Shown: positions 39,191 to 48,747, counted from the first letter of the stretch. The stretch: 64,000 nt of DNA from Bradyrhizobium sp. 195 (GCF_023101665.1 NZ_CP082161.1:1302001-1366000), one strand, 5' to 3'. Program-made: numbers and translations. The notes: generated by a model not told the origin, from the sequence alone.

Positions 39191-39478
39191 AATCTCAGCT
39201 GTTCGTGGCGATCATCGCCGCTTTCAGGCAGAAACTCCAATTATCGACCTGTTCAAATTTGCGGAGCCGGCTTCTCAGAAGAGTGGCGCCAGGTGCTTGG
39301 GGTACGCCTCGAGTGCAGCGCGCGTTCTTCCGCCGCCGTTTGCCAAGTGGCGGCTTCGCCCTGACGACCTGGCACATACCGAGTTTCTCGACGCCGTGCT
39401 GTCGGGCGGCGCAGGCGTTGCAAGCCTCCGTCCCTGAAAAGGTAGATACGAATCCGCACCTTACCCGCAACTGGCCTT

Positions 39479-41404
39479 TCAGGCCACCTTCTGAGACGAC
39501 GGCGGCGTAGCGACCTGACTCGGAACGCCTGCGGCCTGCACGGGCTCGGTAAGGCGTGCCTTCAGGTCGTCCAAATGGTCCTCGGCATAGGATTGCACTT
39601 TCGAGATCGCCGTATCGAGGCCGAACTGCGCGGTCTGTTCGAGCATCTCCTTTGCGAGGCCCTCGCGCAGCGCGAATTTGACCTCGGGCCCAGCTACAAA
39701 GCTAATGGCCTGCGCCGCAAGATTAAGGCCAACCTCTTCCAGCGCCTGTTTCATATTACCCCCGCTAATGGCCGTATGCAGAAGGTTCGCTGCTTGGGAC
39801 TCGAACTCGAGCACCATCGATATGCCATCGGCCAATTCGCCCAGTCCCGGAATGACGCCGAGCAGGCCTACTGCCGTGGCCTCCCAGTCGAGCACCTTCG
39901 AGCCCACCTTGGCTACGTCGTCGACCGCATGCATGAGGACCCCACCATTCTTCTTCGGAGACGCGACATCGGGTTGGTCGGATACCCCCATCATCATGTC
40001 TGTGACTGCATTTTGTTCAGCGGCGGTCTTGGGGACATGGGTCTTGATCTGCTGAACGGTATGGTTCGCAGGTGACATGTTGCTATAGAAGTGCGTAAAG
40101 TCGTTGTTGCTAATGTTACCGGAGTCGACCGTATGCCCGCCGCCTAAGTCGAAGAACTCCTGATGGGTCTTGTAGCCCGTAATCGAATTATTTAGCAAAC
40201 GGAACAAGAGCGGGTCCGAGAGCAGCTGCGATGCCGCTTCTCGTATCTTCGGGTCGAGAGTCTTGTCCTCCACCATACTCGCCAACTTGTGTCGTGTCAG
40301 GTCGCCGTCCCCGAAGAAGGCATTCTGATTCTTGTTGATCGTGTCGAGCGTGTTCAGCTCGCTTTGCGTGGAATTCATCGACGACGAAGCGACTTGCAAG
40401 AAGTCTTCCTTGTGGATTTTATCAGTCGCACCACCGCACAACTGCTTCCAGGCGTCCGGGTGCTCGAGGAAGTGTTGAGCCGCCGCGATCAGCTGAGGCG
40501 GACACTTACCGACGTCGGCTTTGCCGTCGACGATCCGCTTGAAATCGTCGAGGCTCAAATTCTTGGGCAGGTAGTCAGAATACTTGTAAAGCTCGCGCAA
40601 TGCATCATTCAAGGTCATGACCGATGCTTGTCCATTCGAGGTGCCGTCGGATGGAATATAGTTCTGCTCGTAGCTATGCGCTTGCTGCTCCTGGAATGTA
40701 GCAACCTGCGAATGGCTGGCGGAAAACTCTGACAGATCCTTGGCCTTGATCTTGCCGCCGCAGCGGCCGTCCCCTTGGGAGCCAATCGCATAGAAGAGCT
40801 CTGGATCGCGTCGCAATCCGTCGATCGCCTCCTTCAGATCCGGGGGCGTCGACGGATCGCTGGCCTTGGCTGCCAGCGAGTCCCAGCTGAGTGGGCATTG
40901 GTCCTTGTGCCGGTTCAGCACTGCCACGATCTGCAACTCGGCATTGGTCAGCGTGCCGCCGTTCCACGTGATCCTAGAGCTTGGCACCGGAGTGCTCGGT
41001 ACGTCAGGCGATGGAGCAGCCGTCGACGATGCGTTTGCACTAGGGGAGTCGACCGAGGAGGAATCGACCAAGGAGGAATCGACCGAGGAAGAAAAAACCG
41101 GATCTTTCATCAGCGCCTCGATCGCCGCCTTCGCGTGCGCTGACAACTGGTCCAGCGAATCCTGCGGGATCTGTCGCTCTGATTGCAGCAGATCCGGTGG
41201 CGTGGAGGGAACGTCGGATTTCTCTTCCCGCGAGTAGATGGACACCATTGCCTCGAAGATCGAAGGTTCGCCTTGCCGAATCTGGCCGGCGGTCTGCGCG
41301 GATGATCCCAAGGCTGACGAAGCCCCCGGAACAAGCCCGAACTGAGCTGGATCTGCACTGGCGGGCAGCGAAACGCTGTTGAGCTGCATTAGGTTCATTT
41401 CCAT
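39479..41404 (-). CDS. nopX: T3SS translocator NopX (NolX/HrpF family)
   Basis: Secreted T3SS translocator, the rhizobial counterpart of HrpF, thought to form the pore in the plant membrane. The 641-residue protein has a polar N-terminus, the repeated NolX/HrpF motif (LSAHAKAAIEALMKDP and variants LKEAIDGLRRDPELFYAIG, IREAASQLLSDPLLFRLLNN), and a C-terminal hydrophobic stretch (ATAVGLLGVIPGLGELADGI, then NLAAQAISFVAGPEV) for membrane insertion. Residues 105-125 carry a Ser/Val/Asp tandem repeat encoded by a 15-bp DNA repeat at 41046-41095. The gene is preceded by its own tts box at 41462-41484. Divergent from the nopA/nopC-rhcV operon. Confidence 0.9.
   Translation of the reverse strand: MEMNLMQLNSVSLPASADPAQFGLVPGASSALGSSAQTAGQIRQGEPSIFEAMVSIYSREEKSDVPSTPPDLLQSERQIPQDSLDQLSAHAKAAIEALMKDPVFSSSVDSSLVDSSSVDSPSANASSTAAPSPDVPSTPVPSSRITWNGGTLTNAELQIVAVLNRHKDQCPLSWDSLAAKASDPSTPPDLKEAIDGLRRDPELFYAIGSQGDGRCGGKIKAKDLSEFSASHSQVATFQEQQAHSYEQNYIPSDGTSNGQASVMTLNDALRELYKYSDYLPKNLSLDDFKRIVDGKADVGKCPPQLIAAAQHFLEHPDAWKQLCGGATDKIHKEDFLQVASSSMNSTQSELNTLDTINKNQNAFFGDGDLTRHKLASMVEDKTLDPKIREAASQLLSDPLLFRLLNNSITGYKTHQEFFDLGGGHTVDSGNISNNDFTHFYSNMSPANHTVQQIKTHVPKTAAEQNAVTDMMMGVSDQPDVASPKKNGGVLMHAVDDVAKVGSKVLDWEATAVGLLGVIPGLGELADGISMVLEFESQAANLLHTAISGGNMKQALEEVGLNLAAQAISFVAGPEVKFALREGLAKEMLEQTAQFGLDTAISKVQSYAEDHLDDLKARLTEPVQAAGVPSQVATPPSSQKVA
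41046..41095. repeat. 15-bp tandem repeat inside nopX
   Basis: About three copies of a GAGGAATCGACCAAG-like unit in phase with the nopX frame. They encode a repeated SVDSS/LVDSS pentapeptide, so copy number can change without a frameshift. Confidence 0.75.
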
Positions 41405-41461
41405 TCCATTGCGGTAAATACTTGGCTCGGCGTCGTAAGATCGAGGCTTTCATGTTAAGGG

Positions 41462-41484
41462 GGCGAGCTTTCGAGAAGCTGACG
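41462..41484 (-). promoter_or_regulatory. tts box upstream of nopX
   Basis: The minus strand reads CGTCAGCTTCTCGAAAGCTC, an essentially perfect tts-box core, 58 nt upstream of the nopX ATG. Confidence 0.92.
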
Positions 41485-41939
41485 ACTTTTAGACGGAGCA
41501 GGACGAGCCAATGTCGGTCGTCTTAACATCCGGGAGAGGCGTCATCGCGCTCATGAAACTCATCTCCGGCTCAGAGCATGCGCAGGCACGACGCTGCTCT
41601 GACGCTGTCGGAAAGCAGGCGCCTGCGGTCGTCAGTCCCGAGTGACGATCGCTGTGTGGAGCCACGAAACAACATCACCACCGATTCCCGCGGTAGCATT
41701 TCCAACTGCGCGCGGTTTTGCCTCCGCCTCGCCATCACACCATTGAGCGTCCGATCCAGGAATGTGATGAGCTCCGCTGGACCAGCCCGCTATCTGGCGT
41801 TCGTCGACATAATGTAGAGATCAGATCGCCGTAGACACTCGCGCGGTGGCAGTCCCGGCATGCACCTGCGATTGCGCGCTCTCACCTGGCCGTTGATGCT
41901 GACTGATATTGAGATTGTTGCTGCATCCGTCTTTCGACT

Positions 41940-41962
41940 CGTCAGCTTCCCGACAGCTAATC
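41940..41962 (+). promoter_or_regulatory. tts box upstream of the nopA/nopC-rhcV operon
   Basis: CGTCAGCTTCCCGACAGCTA is a strong tts-box core reading toward the small secreted-protein gene at 42036. Between the two divergent tts boxes (41485-41939) there is no recognisable gene. Confidence 0.9.
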
Positions 41963-42035
41963 CCAGTAGCGTAAGCAACGTGGATCGCTCGGTGGTGATA
42001 CCACCTTTCTGACCGACTGAAGTGAGAGGCACCAG

Positions 42036-42221
42036 ATGGCCGGCGCAATCGAAAGCGTAATTCATACCAATTCTGACAGTGGCAGCTCGCTGTCTGAAGC
42101 GGATCGTCAAAACTTCGAATCGGCTTTCGGTTCGGTTTTTGCCAATCTCGCGATGCGAGAGATGACTCGAAACATGGAAAATATTCACGAAGCTATGGCT
42201 GAAACAGAAGAAGATATCTGA
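42036..42221 (+). CDS. Small T3SS-secreted/pilus protein, NopA/NopC type
   Basis: 61-residue protein, first gene behind the tts box. It is acidic, largely helical and without a signal peptide (RQNFESAFGSVFANLAMREM, ending EAMAETEEDI), as expected for a small T3SS substrate. In NGR234 and S. fredii the operon that continues into y4yQ and rhcV starts with two small genes, nopC and nopA, which encode secreted proteins including the pilin NopA. Position fits, but I cannot decide from sequence which of the two this is. The start has GAAGTGAGAGG just upstream. Confidence 0.75.
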   Translation: MAGAIESVIHTNSDSGSSLSEADRQNFESAFGSVFANLAMREMTRNMENIHEAMAETEEDI

Positions 42222-42291
42222 CGCCGGATTCGCCGACGTCAGTGGAGTGTCGCCATTCGTGGCGGCAGATTCAAGCAGAAGGTGAAGCGAT

Positions 42292-42585
42292 ATGACGAAA
42301 ACAAGCGCTACTAACTCTTCTAATGGTAGTGTTGGCCACGACCAGAATGATAGCAAGGCTGATAATAAGTCCACGGGTTCCGGTGGCAGTTCCACGGCGT
42401 CTACCGCCGCATCAGGCGCTGGAACTGCACTTGAGAAGGTTGGTGGGGCGGCTACGTTCGAGGGGCTAATCGCGGAGTTGAAGGCCGTTAGCCTGCAAGC
42501 CATGGTGCAGGACATCCGGTTGCGTTCACTGTCGACCGAGCTCTCGAGTGAGAGGAAGGTGGCCAGCGAGCGCGTCAACGGATAA
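42292..42585 (+). CDS. Small T3SS-secreted/pilus protein, NopA/NopC type (second)
   Basis: 97-residue protein with a Ser/Asn/Gly-rich N-terminal 45 residues (MTKTSATNSSNGSVGHDQND) that looks disordered, and a helical C-terminal half (FEGLIAELKAVSLQAMVQDI, RLRSLSTELSSERK). It is the second gene of the operon, 70 bp after the first, with AGAAGGTGAAG just upstream. A perfect hairpin begins 5 bp past its stop, so it and the preceding gene can be made in excess over the downstream apparatus genes, which suits an abundant pilus component. Which of NopA or NopC it is remains open. Confidence 0.75.
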   Translation: MTKTSATNSSNGSVGHDQNDSKADNKSTGSGGSSTASTAASGAGTALEKVGGAATFEGLIAELKAVSLQAMVQDIRLRSLSTELSSERKVASERVNG

Positions 42586-42590
42586 CGGTG

Positions 42591-42620
42591 AAAGGCGGGG
42601 CGAATCCTCGCCCCGCCTTT
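42591..42620 (+). terminator. Strong hairpin between pilus genes and sctD
   Basis: Perfect 13-bp stem AAAGGCGGGGCGA / TCGCCCCGCCTTT with loop ATCC. The 3' arm ends in only three T, so it may act as a leaky terminator or an mRNA-stabilising stem that favours the two upstream genes. Confidence 0.8.
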
Positions 42621-42711
42621 CCCCTCATCGGGGTGATGTGAGTGGTGCGGCCTAGGAATGAGTCGTGCGACTAACGCCCTGCCGTGCTCCTCATAGTTCG
42701 GAGAATTGTCC

Positions 42712-43602
42712 GTGAATGAGGCCGCCTCCTTACATTTCGAGGTACTGTCGGGATCTTATGCCGGGCTAAGCGGGAAGGCGGCTGTCGGAACGAGCCTTAT
42801 CGGTAGCGGCCTGGACGCGGATATGGTTTTCGTCGAACAAGGGCTTGAGCCGCATCACCTACGTATCACCCTCGTTGGCAATTCAATCGAGCTTGAGGCT
42901 CTTGCGGCCGTAAGCATCCCAGAGGGCGAAGGGGATATTGCCGCAGGTGAGCGTGTTGTTCTTTTTCTTCCCGCCGTCATTCGTGCGGGCGCCATGTCTA
43001 TTCGCTGGTCGATGCAGAATGCAGTTGAGGCTCGGTCGATCAGCCTCTCGCGCGGTTGGATCTCAGCTCTCGCCCTCGTGCTCCTCAGCTTTCTTGGTGT
43101 AGGCAGTCTCTGGACCATTTTCTTCAAAGCCAGCGGAAGTGCACCGACCGGCATTGCGCCGCCTGCGGCAGAGCTGGTACCCAAGCTGGGCATGAACCGG
43201 CCTGACGATCGGCGAGCTCAGGCTGCAGCCGAAGGCCTGAAACAGGAAATTGATAAGGCGGGCCTGCTCGATATCAGGGTTGGTTCGGGGCCGGGTTTTG
43301 TTAGCGCTGAGGGAAAAGTCACGCCTGCAACCGTTGCGAAATGGCAGGAGCTCCAGCAATGGTTCGATGGTCGTACATCCGGTGCGGTGACACTGGTGAA
43401 CGGAGTGATGGTCAAGGAGGAAAAGCAGCCATCCTCAATCGCGATCGAAGCTGTTTCGCGCGGACCCCAGCCCTATCTGCTTGTCGGTGGGCAGAAGTAT
43501 TTCGTCGGCGCTCTCTTGGCCGACGGATGGGCGGTCACTCGAATCGAGGATGGGCGTGTGCTGCTAAGCCGCAATGACCGCGTTGTTGCCGTTCCGTATT
43601 AG
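42712..43602 (+). CDS. T3SS inner-membrane ring protein SctD (y4yQ-like)
   Basis: SctD-type outer ring of the inner-membrane complex. The 296-residue protein has an N-terminal FHA-like cytoplasmic domain (GLSGKAAVGTSLIGSGLDAD, GLEPHHLRITLVGNSIELEA), one transmembrane helix at about residues 117-140 (ISALALVLLSFLGVGSLWTI) and a periplasmic ring-building part. The GTG at 42712 is preferred, with a GGAG site 8 nt upstream; a TTG at 42706 is possible. The context (after the small secreted genes, before rhcV) matches y4yQ of NGR234. Confidence 0.8.
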   Translation: MNEAASLHFEVLSGSYAGLSGKAAVGTSLIGSGLDADMVFVEQGLEPHHLRITLVGNSIELEALAAVSIPEGEGDIAAGERVVLFLPAVIRAGAMSIRWSMQNAVEARSISLSRGWISALALVLLSFLGVGSLWTIFFKASGSAPTGIAPPAAELVPKLGMNRPDDRRAQAAAEGLKQEIDKAGLLDIRVGSGPGFVSAEGKVTPATVAKWQELQQWFDGRTSGAVTLVNGVMVKEEKQPSSIAIEAVSRGPQPYLLVGGQKYFVGALLADGWAVTRIEDGRVLLSRNDRVVAVPY

Positions 43603-43638
43603 GCTTTCCGGGCCCGAAGCAAGGATAAGGAGATCGTC

Positions 43639-44175
43639 ATGTCAAAGGTGTCCCGCTACGATGTCGGGCCTGGCACTGCTTCGCAGAGACTCAGCGAGCA
43701 CCATCATCAACCAGTGATAGGGCCGACCATCCAACCCAATAAAGGTGAGGCGGACGGTGCTCGTGCAAATGGCGAGAAGGAGCTGGCGTCGATCTGGGGC
43801 GAGCTGAACACGCGTTATATGCCGCTGGATGTAGCGATCGAAGCTGCATCGGAGGCCAAAGATATTGATGCAGTCGGGCGTGTCAGTCTCAACGAGATGC
43901 GCACTCGCATTTATGAGATCGAGCAACCCGCTGGGGTGGCATCGCTCTACGGGCGCGATATCGCGCACGATCTACTCTCCTTCGTCACTCCAAGCCTTCG
44001 TCATCCGGACATGCTGCGGGGAGAGCGGTATAGCATTGTTCTGGAACGTCTCGTCCATAAGCTGGCGGCCGCGCCTGCGGATTCGATGGCGGGGGACGGT
44101 ATCGTCGTCCTACGGCAGGGACTGCACTGGCTAGCGCTGCTTCGCCAGAATCGGAATAGCTTGATCGAAGCCTAA
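43639..44175 (+). CDS. T3SS operon protein of unknown function
   Basis: 178-residue cytosolic protein with a disordered His/Asn-rich start (MSKVSRYDVGPGTASQRLSE) and a helical remainder (LDVAIEAASEAKDIDAVGRV, YSIVLERLVHKLAAAP). A good AAGGAG ribosome site precedes the ATG. It lies between the sctD and TPR genes and overlaps neither. It may correspond to one of the small y4y genes of the NGR234 cluster (perhaps y4yS), or play the SctX role beside the SctY-like TPR protein; neither is shown by the sequence. Confidence 0.65.
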   Translation: MSKVSRYDVGPGTASQRLSEHHHQPVIGPTIQPNKGEADGARANGEKELASIWGELNTRYMPLDVAIEAASEAKDIDAVGRVSLNEMRTRIYEIEQPAGVASLYGRDIAHDLLSFVTPSLRHPDMLRGERYSIVLERLVHKLAAAPADSMAGDGIVVLRQGLHWLALLRQNRNSLIEA

Positions 44176-44177
44176 CA

Positions 44178-44621
44178 ATGTTCAACTCCGATGGAGCGCA
44201 ACGGACGACCAACATTTCCGAATCCGATAACGTCTCACTGAGTTCCGGGCAGGAGCGCGATTTGCTCTGTACACTTTCCTATCTTCACCTTGCATGTGGG
44301 CAGAGCGCAGAATGCGTGGCTCTCTTGCGACTCATCGTCGGCAACCACTCGCGAGATGTCGATCTATTACGGATTCTCGCCTATGCCCTCATCTTGGAAG
44401 GCCTCGGAGGTGAGGCGTTGCAGGTCCTAGATAGACTGAACACACTTGATGACGAACCCTCGGCGCGTATCTCTTTGATGCTGTTGCGTAGCCACGCCCT
44501 GCGGCGGGCCGGCCTCATAGACGAGGCGCTCGCCGCTTTCCAGCGCTATGTCTCGTTGCGTGACAGCACTGGCCTGATCAATCAACGATCGGAAGGTCCT
44601 CATGACCAGCGTCCTGCGTAA
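44178..44621 (+). CDS. TPR protein, SctY-like T3SS chaperone
   Basis: 147-residue protein made of about three tetratricopeptide-like helical pairs (DLLCTLSYLHLACGQSAECV, LLRILAYALILEGLGGEALQ, MLLRSHALRRAGLIDEALAA). It starts 3 nt after the preceding stop and its 3' end overlaps rhcV by 20 bp. In other T3SSs a small TPR chaperone (YscY/SctY) acts with YscX on the export-gate protein SctV. The direct overlap with rhcV suggests the same role here (inference). Confidence 0.7.
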   Translation: MFNSDGAQRTTNISESDNVSLSSGQERDLLCTLSYLHLACGQSAECVALLRLIVGNHSRDVDLLRILAYALILEGLGGEALQVLDRLNTLDDEPSARISLMLLRSHALRRAGLIDEALAAFQRYVSLRDSTGLINQRSEGPHDQRPA

Positions 44622-46725
44622 GATCATTGCGCGCGCGTCGGCCAGCTCCGATTTGATGGTCGCGTTGATGCTGCTTCTGACGGTCGGCATGATGATCATG
44701 CCGATCCCGATAGTGGCGATCGATACGCTCGTCGGCTTCAATCTGGGCTTCGCCATATTGCTGCTGATGGTCGCTCTCTATATTAGCACTCCACTTGATT
44801 TCTCGTCCTTGCCAGGCGTCATTCTGATTTCCACGGTGTTCCGTCTGGCGCTCACCGTCTCAACGACGCGGCTGATCTTGGCTGAGGGGGATGCGGGCAG
44901 CATCATTCGCACGTTCGGTGATTTCGTCATATCGGGAAATATCGTCGTCGGCATTGTCATATTTTTAGTCGTGACCATGGTGCAGTTCATCGTCGTGGCC
45001 AAGGGGGCTGAACGCGTGGCCGAGGTGGCGGCGCGGTTCACGCTCGATGCTCTGCCGGGCAAGCAGATGGGAATCGATGCGGAATTGCGCAATGGCCATA
45101 TCGATCAGAACGAAGCCCGCAGCCGGCGCGCTACATTGGAGAAAGAAAGCCAGCTTTACGGGGCTATGGATGGCGCCATGAAATTCGTGAAGGGCGACGC
45201 CATCGCAGGATTGGTGGTTATCTGCGTCAACATGCTGGGCGGGATCACCATCGGCCTGCTCTCCAAGGGCATGTCTTTAGAGGCGGCGCTGCATCAATAT
45301 ACCCTGCTGACCATAGGTGATGCGTTAATCTCACAAATTCCCTCGCTGCTGCTCTCGATTACAGCTGCGACAATCATAACTCGTGTAAATGGGGTTGTAA
45401 GGCTCAATCTTGGGACCGACATCGTTAACCAGCTCACAGCAAACTCGCACGCATTGCGGCTGTCTGCCTGCGTCCTCGTTGTAATGGGGGCTATTCCGGG
45501 TTTTCCGCTCCCTGTCTTTCTCGTCTTGGCTGCAGTCTTTGCGGCAGCGAGCTTTGCCGACGGTGGGACCCAAAGCGGCAAGAAAAGCACTGATATCTCT
45601 CGCCCGGCTCCCACACAGTCTAACAAGGAAATCGTGCCTGCGGAGGCGCTTCCCGTCGCGTTGTTCCTTGCGTCAAGTCTGACACGGGCGATCGACAAAG
45701 AAGAATTGCAACAGCACATTGCACGCGTTTCGGGACTGATCTCGTCTGATCTCGGCATCACAATTCCGCGCATCCCCATCGAGGTCGACGAGCGCTTGCC
45801 AGACTTGCAGTACAGGGTGGATGTCGAGGGCGTGCCCGTCGAGCAGGAGTTAATTGATCCAACGCAGCTCCTACTGCACGACGATCCGGCCAACATTGAA
45901 TTGAGTGGCATCCCGTTTCGGCATGACCGGGAGACGGATCAAATCTGGATTGAACAGAGCAATGCACCGGCTCTCAAAGCAGCCGGCATCGGGCACCACC
46001 GTCCCATTGAAATCCTAGCCTTGCGCGTCCATTCGGCGTTGACCCGCTATGCACAGTGCTTGGTGGGTATCCAGGAGACGCGCCAGTTGCTGGCCCGCAT
46101 GGAGACGGAATATTCCGATCTGGTCAAGGAGGTGTTGCGTACGACGCCGATCCCTAAAGTAGCCGACGTCTTGCGGCGCCTCCTGGAGGAGGGTATTCCG
46201 ATCCGGAACACACGGCTGGTCTTGGAAGCATTGGCCGAATGGAGCGGACGTGAACAAAACGTCGTCTTGCTCACGGAACATGTTCGCTCCGGTCTGAGAC
46301 GGCAAATCTGCCACCGGTATGCCAACGCACACCGCGTCGTGCCCGTCTTTGTCATCGAACGTCAAACCGAGGATATCGTGCGCGGCGCGGTTCGAGAGAC
46401 TGCCAAAGGACCCTACCTGGTTTTGAGCGACGAGCAAAGCGAGGCGCTGCTCTCAAAAATGCGTCAGATCCATTCGAACGTAGTTCGGGGGCAGATCAAG
46501 CCCGTTATTCTTGCTTCGATGGATATACGACGCTTTGTCCGCGGCTTTCTCACCCGTAATGGGATCGATCTTGCTGTTCTATCCTATCAGGACCTTGCCT
46601 CGGACTTCACAATCCAGCCTGTTGGATCCATTACACTCGCAGCTGCAAAGGACGACAACGCCCCGTCCGAGGAACTCCGCAACACGCTCCTTGCAGCCGA
46701 TTCACAGTCGCAGCAGTCAATCTAA
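44602..46725 (+). CDS. rhcV: T3SS major export-gate protein RhcV
   Basis: SctV/FlhA-family protein of 707 residues that forms the nonameric cytoplasmic ring for substrate docking. The N-terminal half has about seven to eight transmembrane helices with the FHIPEP-family segments LDFSSLPGVILISTVFRLAL and RVAEVAARFTLDALPGKQMG followed by IDAELRNGHIDQNEARSRR. The C-terminal half is cytoplasmic (ending LAVLSYQDLASDFTIQPVGS). It starts inside the TPR gene and is followed 10 nt later by a lipoprotein gene. It appears intact. Confidence 0.96.
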   Translation: MTSVLRKIIARASASSDLMVALMLLLTVGMMIMPIPIVAIDTLVGFNLGFAILLLMVALYISTPLDFSSLPGVILISTVFRLALTVSTTRLILAEGDAGSIIRTFGDFVISGNIVVGIVIFLVVTMVQFIVVAKGAERVAEVAARFTLDALPGKQMGIDAELRNGHIDQNEARSRRATLEKESQLYGAMDGAMKFVKGDAIAGLVVICVNMLGGITIGLLSKGMSLEAALHQYTLLTIGDALISQIPSLLLSITAATIITRVNGVVRLNLGTDIVNQLTANSHALRLSACVLVVMGAIPGFPLPVFLVLAAVFAAASFADGGTQSGKKSTDISRPAPTQSNKEIVPAEALPVALFLASSLTRAIDKEELQQHIARVSGLISSDLGITIPRIPIEVDERLPDLQYRVDVEGVPVEQELIDPTQLLLHDDPANIELSGIPFRHDRETDQIWIEQSNAPALKAAGIGHHRPIEILALRVHSALTRYAQCLVGIQETRQLLARMETEYSDLVKEVLRTTPIPKVADVLRRLLEEGIPIRNTRLVLEALAEWSGREQNVVLLTEHVRSGLRRQICHRYANAHRVVPVFVIERQTEDIVRGAVRETAKGPYLVLSDEQSEALLSKMRQIHSNVVRGQIKPVILASMDIRRFVRGFLTRNGIDLAVLSYQDLASDFTIQPVGSITLAAAKDDNAPSEELRNTLLAADSQSQQSI

Positions 46726-46735
46726 GAAGGACCGC

Positions 46736-46978
46736 ATGAATTCACGTCGGAAGGCAGCGCGGTGGCGCTTGGGTTCATTTTGTTTGCTTTCGTGTTCGGC
46801 TCTCTTCGCCACTCTGGGGCTCTGCAGTTGCGCTAGCTGGGATAAACCAGCTCTTCAATTGCAGGAGACGGCGGCGCCAAAGTTGCTCGGTGCCAAAGAT
46901 ATCGATCCAGCTATGCGCGAACGCATTGAGTGCGCGATTGGCCGGACTCCTGACCAGGAGCTTTGCACGACGCGCTGA
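46736..46978 (+). CDS. Small lipoprotein downstream of rhcV
   Basis: 80-residue protein with a signal peptide and candidate lipobox (FATLGLCSC), then about 50 residues containing PALQLQETAAPKLLGAKDID. The AAGAAGG ribosome site lies 5 nt before the ATG and the gap from rhcV is 10 nt, so it is the last gene of the T3SS operon. Function unknown; a pilotin-like role for the secretin is possible but only a guess. Confidence 0.6.
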   Translation: MNSRRKAARWRLGSFCLLSCSALFATLGLCSCASWDKPALQLQETAAPKLLGAKDIDPAMRERIECAIGRTPDQELCTTR

Positions 46979-47209
46979 AGCAGAAAAGAAGATGAATGCA
47001 GCGGATCGGTCTTGCGTATCGATGCGAAAGCGCTCGCATTGAGGTGCTCGTCAACGTCTGCCTGAACCTGTGACCTATATGCGCTGAAGACAAATGCGTT
47101 AACCTCAACAACGTGGGACGCTTGGTGAGCCACAACCGCAATACAAGCAATCGCGACAGCGCGGGGTATATCCCGATCACGTTGTCCGCGATATGGCGCA
47201 AGGTCGTGT

Positions 47210-48140
47210 CCCCGATGGTGGTGTAGCTCGGTAGAGCAAAGCCCCCCGGACGCGCGCTGACCTGATCGACGAACCACATCCGCGCCGGCGCAACGGTATG
47301 GTCGACATTGCAGTGGGCGCTGCCATGATCGGCTGCAATATCAAAGATCACCGGAGCTTGATCTGCCCCCGTGCCGCGCCGCCACGGCCGCACCGTGCGC
47401 GCATAGCCAGATGTCGTCGCCGTATCCCGCCCATAGGAGCTCGACAGCACCAGCGTATCGGGATCAATCCATTCAGCGTCGCGCTGGCTTCCGGCCTATC
47501 GCGAGCAAACGCGTTCGCGTCGATGTCGAACTCACGCAGGGTGACAGCATCGCTGCCGTGCCGCGAGAGGCTCAGCATCGTGCGTCCATGAGTCCCGGGC
47601 AGCGAGGCCGTCGCATTCAGAAGCCAGTCTTCACCCTCGCCGATAGCGAGCTGGTCGATGTCGAGCAGAACCTCCCACAACGCGGCGTTCGAAATTCTTC
47701 CAGAGTGGTTCGTCGCCAGAGGCCGCGTGGATTGTTGGCGTCCTTCCAGAGATTGTAGAGATAGCCGCCACGGCGGCTAGTATATGCTGTCTGATCGATC
47801 GTAAATCGAGGCCAGCGCATCCCGCTCCCGCTCGAATGCCGCTCCGCCAAACGGCTGCAACGTCTTGTAATTCTGCCGCTTGATAAATCTCAGCGCCCGC
47901 GCGCTTTCGATCTGTTCCAATCACCAATATGGATCATCGTCTGGAGCCGAGAGCGAGGGCTTTCCAGCCCGCCACTTTGTCTTCGCTCTTGCTTTGATTG
48001 CAGTTCACTACCTCCAGTCCTGGCATTTAGGCGCAAAGTGGGTATGGCATCCGCGGTGAAGCGCCGTCTCTCGTAAGTTTCTACGACCTGACGCGACGTG
48101 AGATGCAAGGCTAGTCCTTGGACGCGGATGTCGCACGGCA
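47210..48140 (-). pseudogene. Prolyl oligopeptidase family (S9) protein, internal fragment in several frames
   Basis: Minus-strand frames in succession read YTSRRGGYLYNLWKDANNPR and GLWRRTTLEEF, WEVLLDIDQLAIGEGEDWLL, HGRTMLSLSRHGSDAVTLRE and VLSSSYGRDTATTSGYARTV with APVIFDIAADHGSAHCNVDH. This is the N-terminal beta-propeller part of a prolyl oligopeptidase (S9A). At least three frameshifts separate the pieces, and the catalytic hydrolase domain with the GGSxGG serine is absent. It appears to be a chromosomal gene copy decaying within the island. The segment 46979-47209 holds nothing recognisable. Confidence 0.75.
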
Positions 48141-48747
48141 TCACAGTTTTAGTGGCGATGACAATACGCGCGCGGTTGGAGCGATCCCAGCGGAGCTCGA
48201 CTGAAGGATTGCGGCGATGACCCTCGCGGGTCCATCTCTGCGACGCAGCCCATTTACACCGACGCGATCGCCATTGTGCGGGATGCTGCGGATCTTCGCG
48301 GATATCACGTCGCAGAACCAGCCGACGTTTCGAGCGAACAGTACTTAGGCTCTTGGGTAGTATTCGCCTGCGTGATCAAGGCAATCGTTTCCGTCATCAA
48401 AGCCTGGTCCTCCCTGCATGTGCATTCCGGTATTCGGCAAATGTGTGTTGTGTTCGATTCCGACGCGGTCGTGTTTCAATGCGCGCTCGTGTGTCGCGAA
48501 AACGACATTCCCGAAGCGAGGCAGTGGCGGTTTACAGATCGAAGGAAGTTCTGTCATATTTTATATGCGATAAGTTTGGCCTCGGCGTGGGTGGCCGCTA
48601 TTGGGTCACGCGGACGCCATGACATAGTGAACGAATCTCCATCACGTCAGCGAAAAGCGTATCGCCAACTGTGCTACTGTGACGCCAGAAAGCCCGACCT
48701 TCCAGTTCAAATTAATCAATTCGCGCTTCGCGGGCTCCCCCGTGCGA

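Noticed and set aside
41790..42578. Minus-strand open frame of 262 codons
   Set aside because: It is antisense to the two small secreted-protein genes and to the tts box; low-complexity reverse frame.
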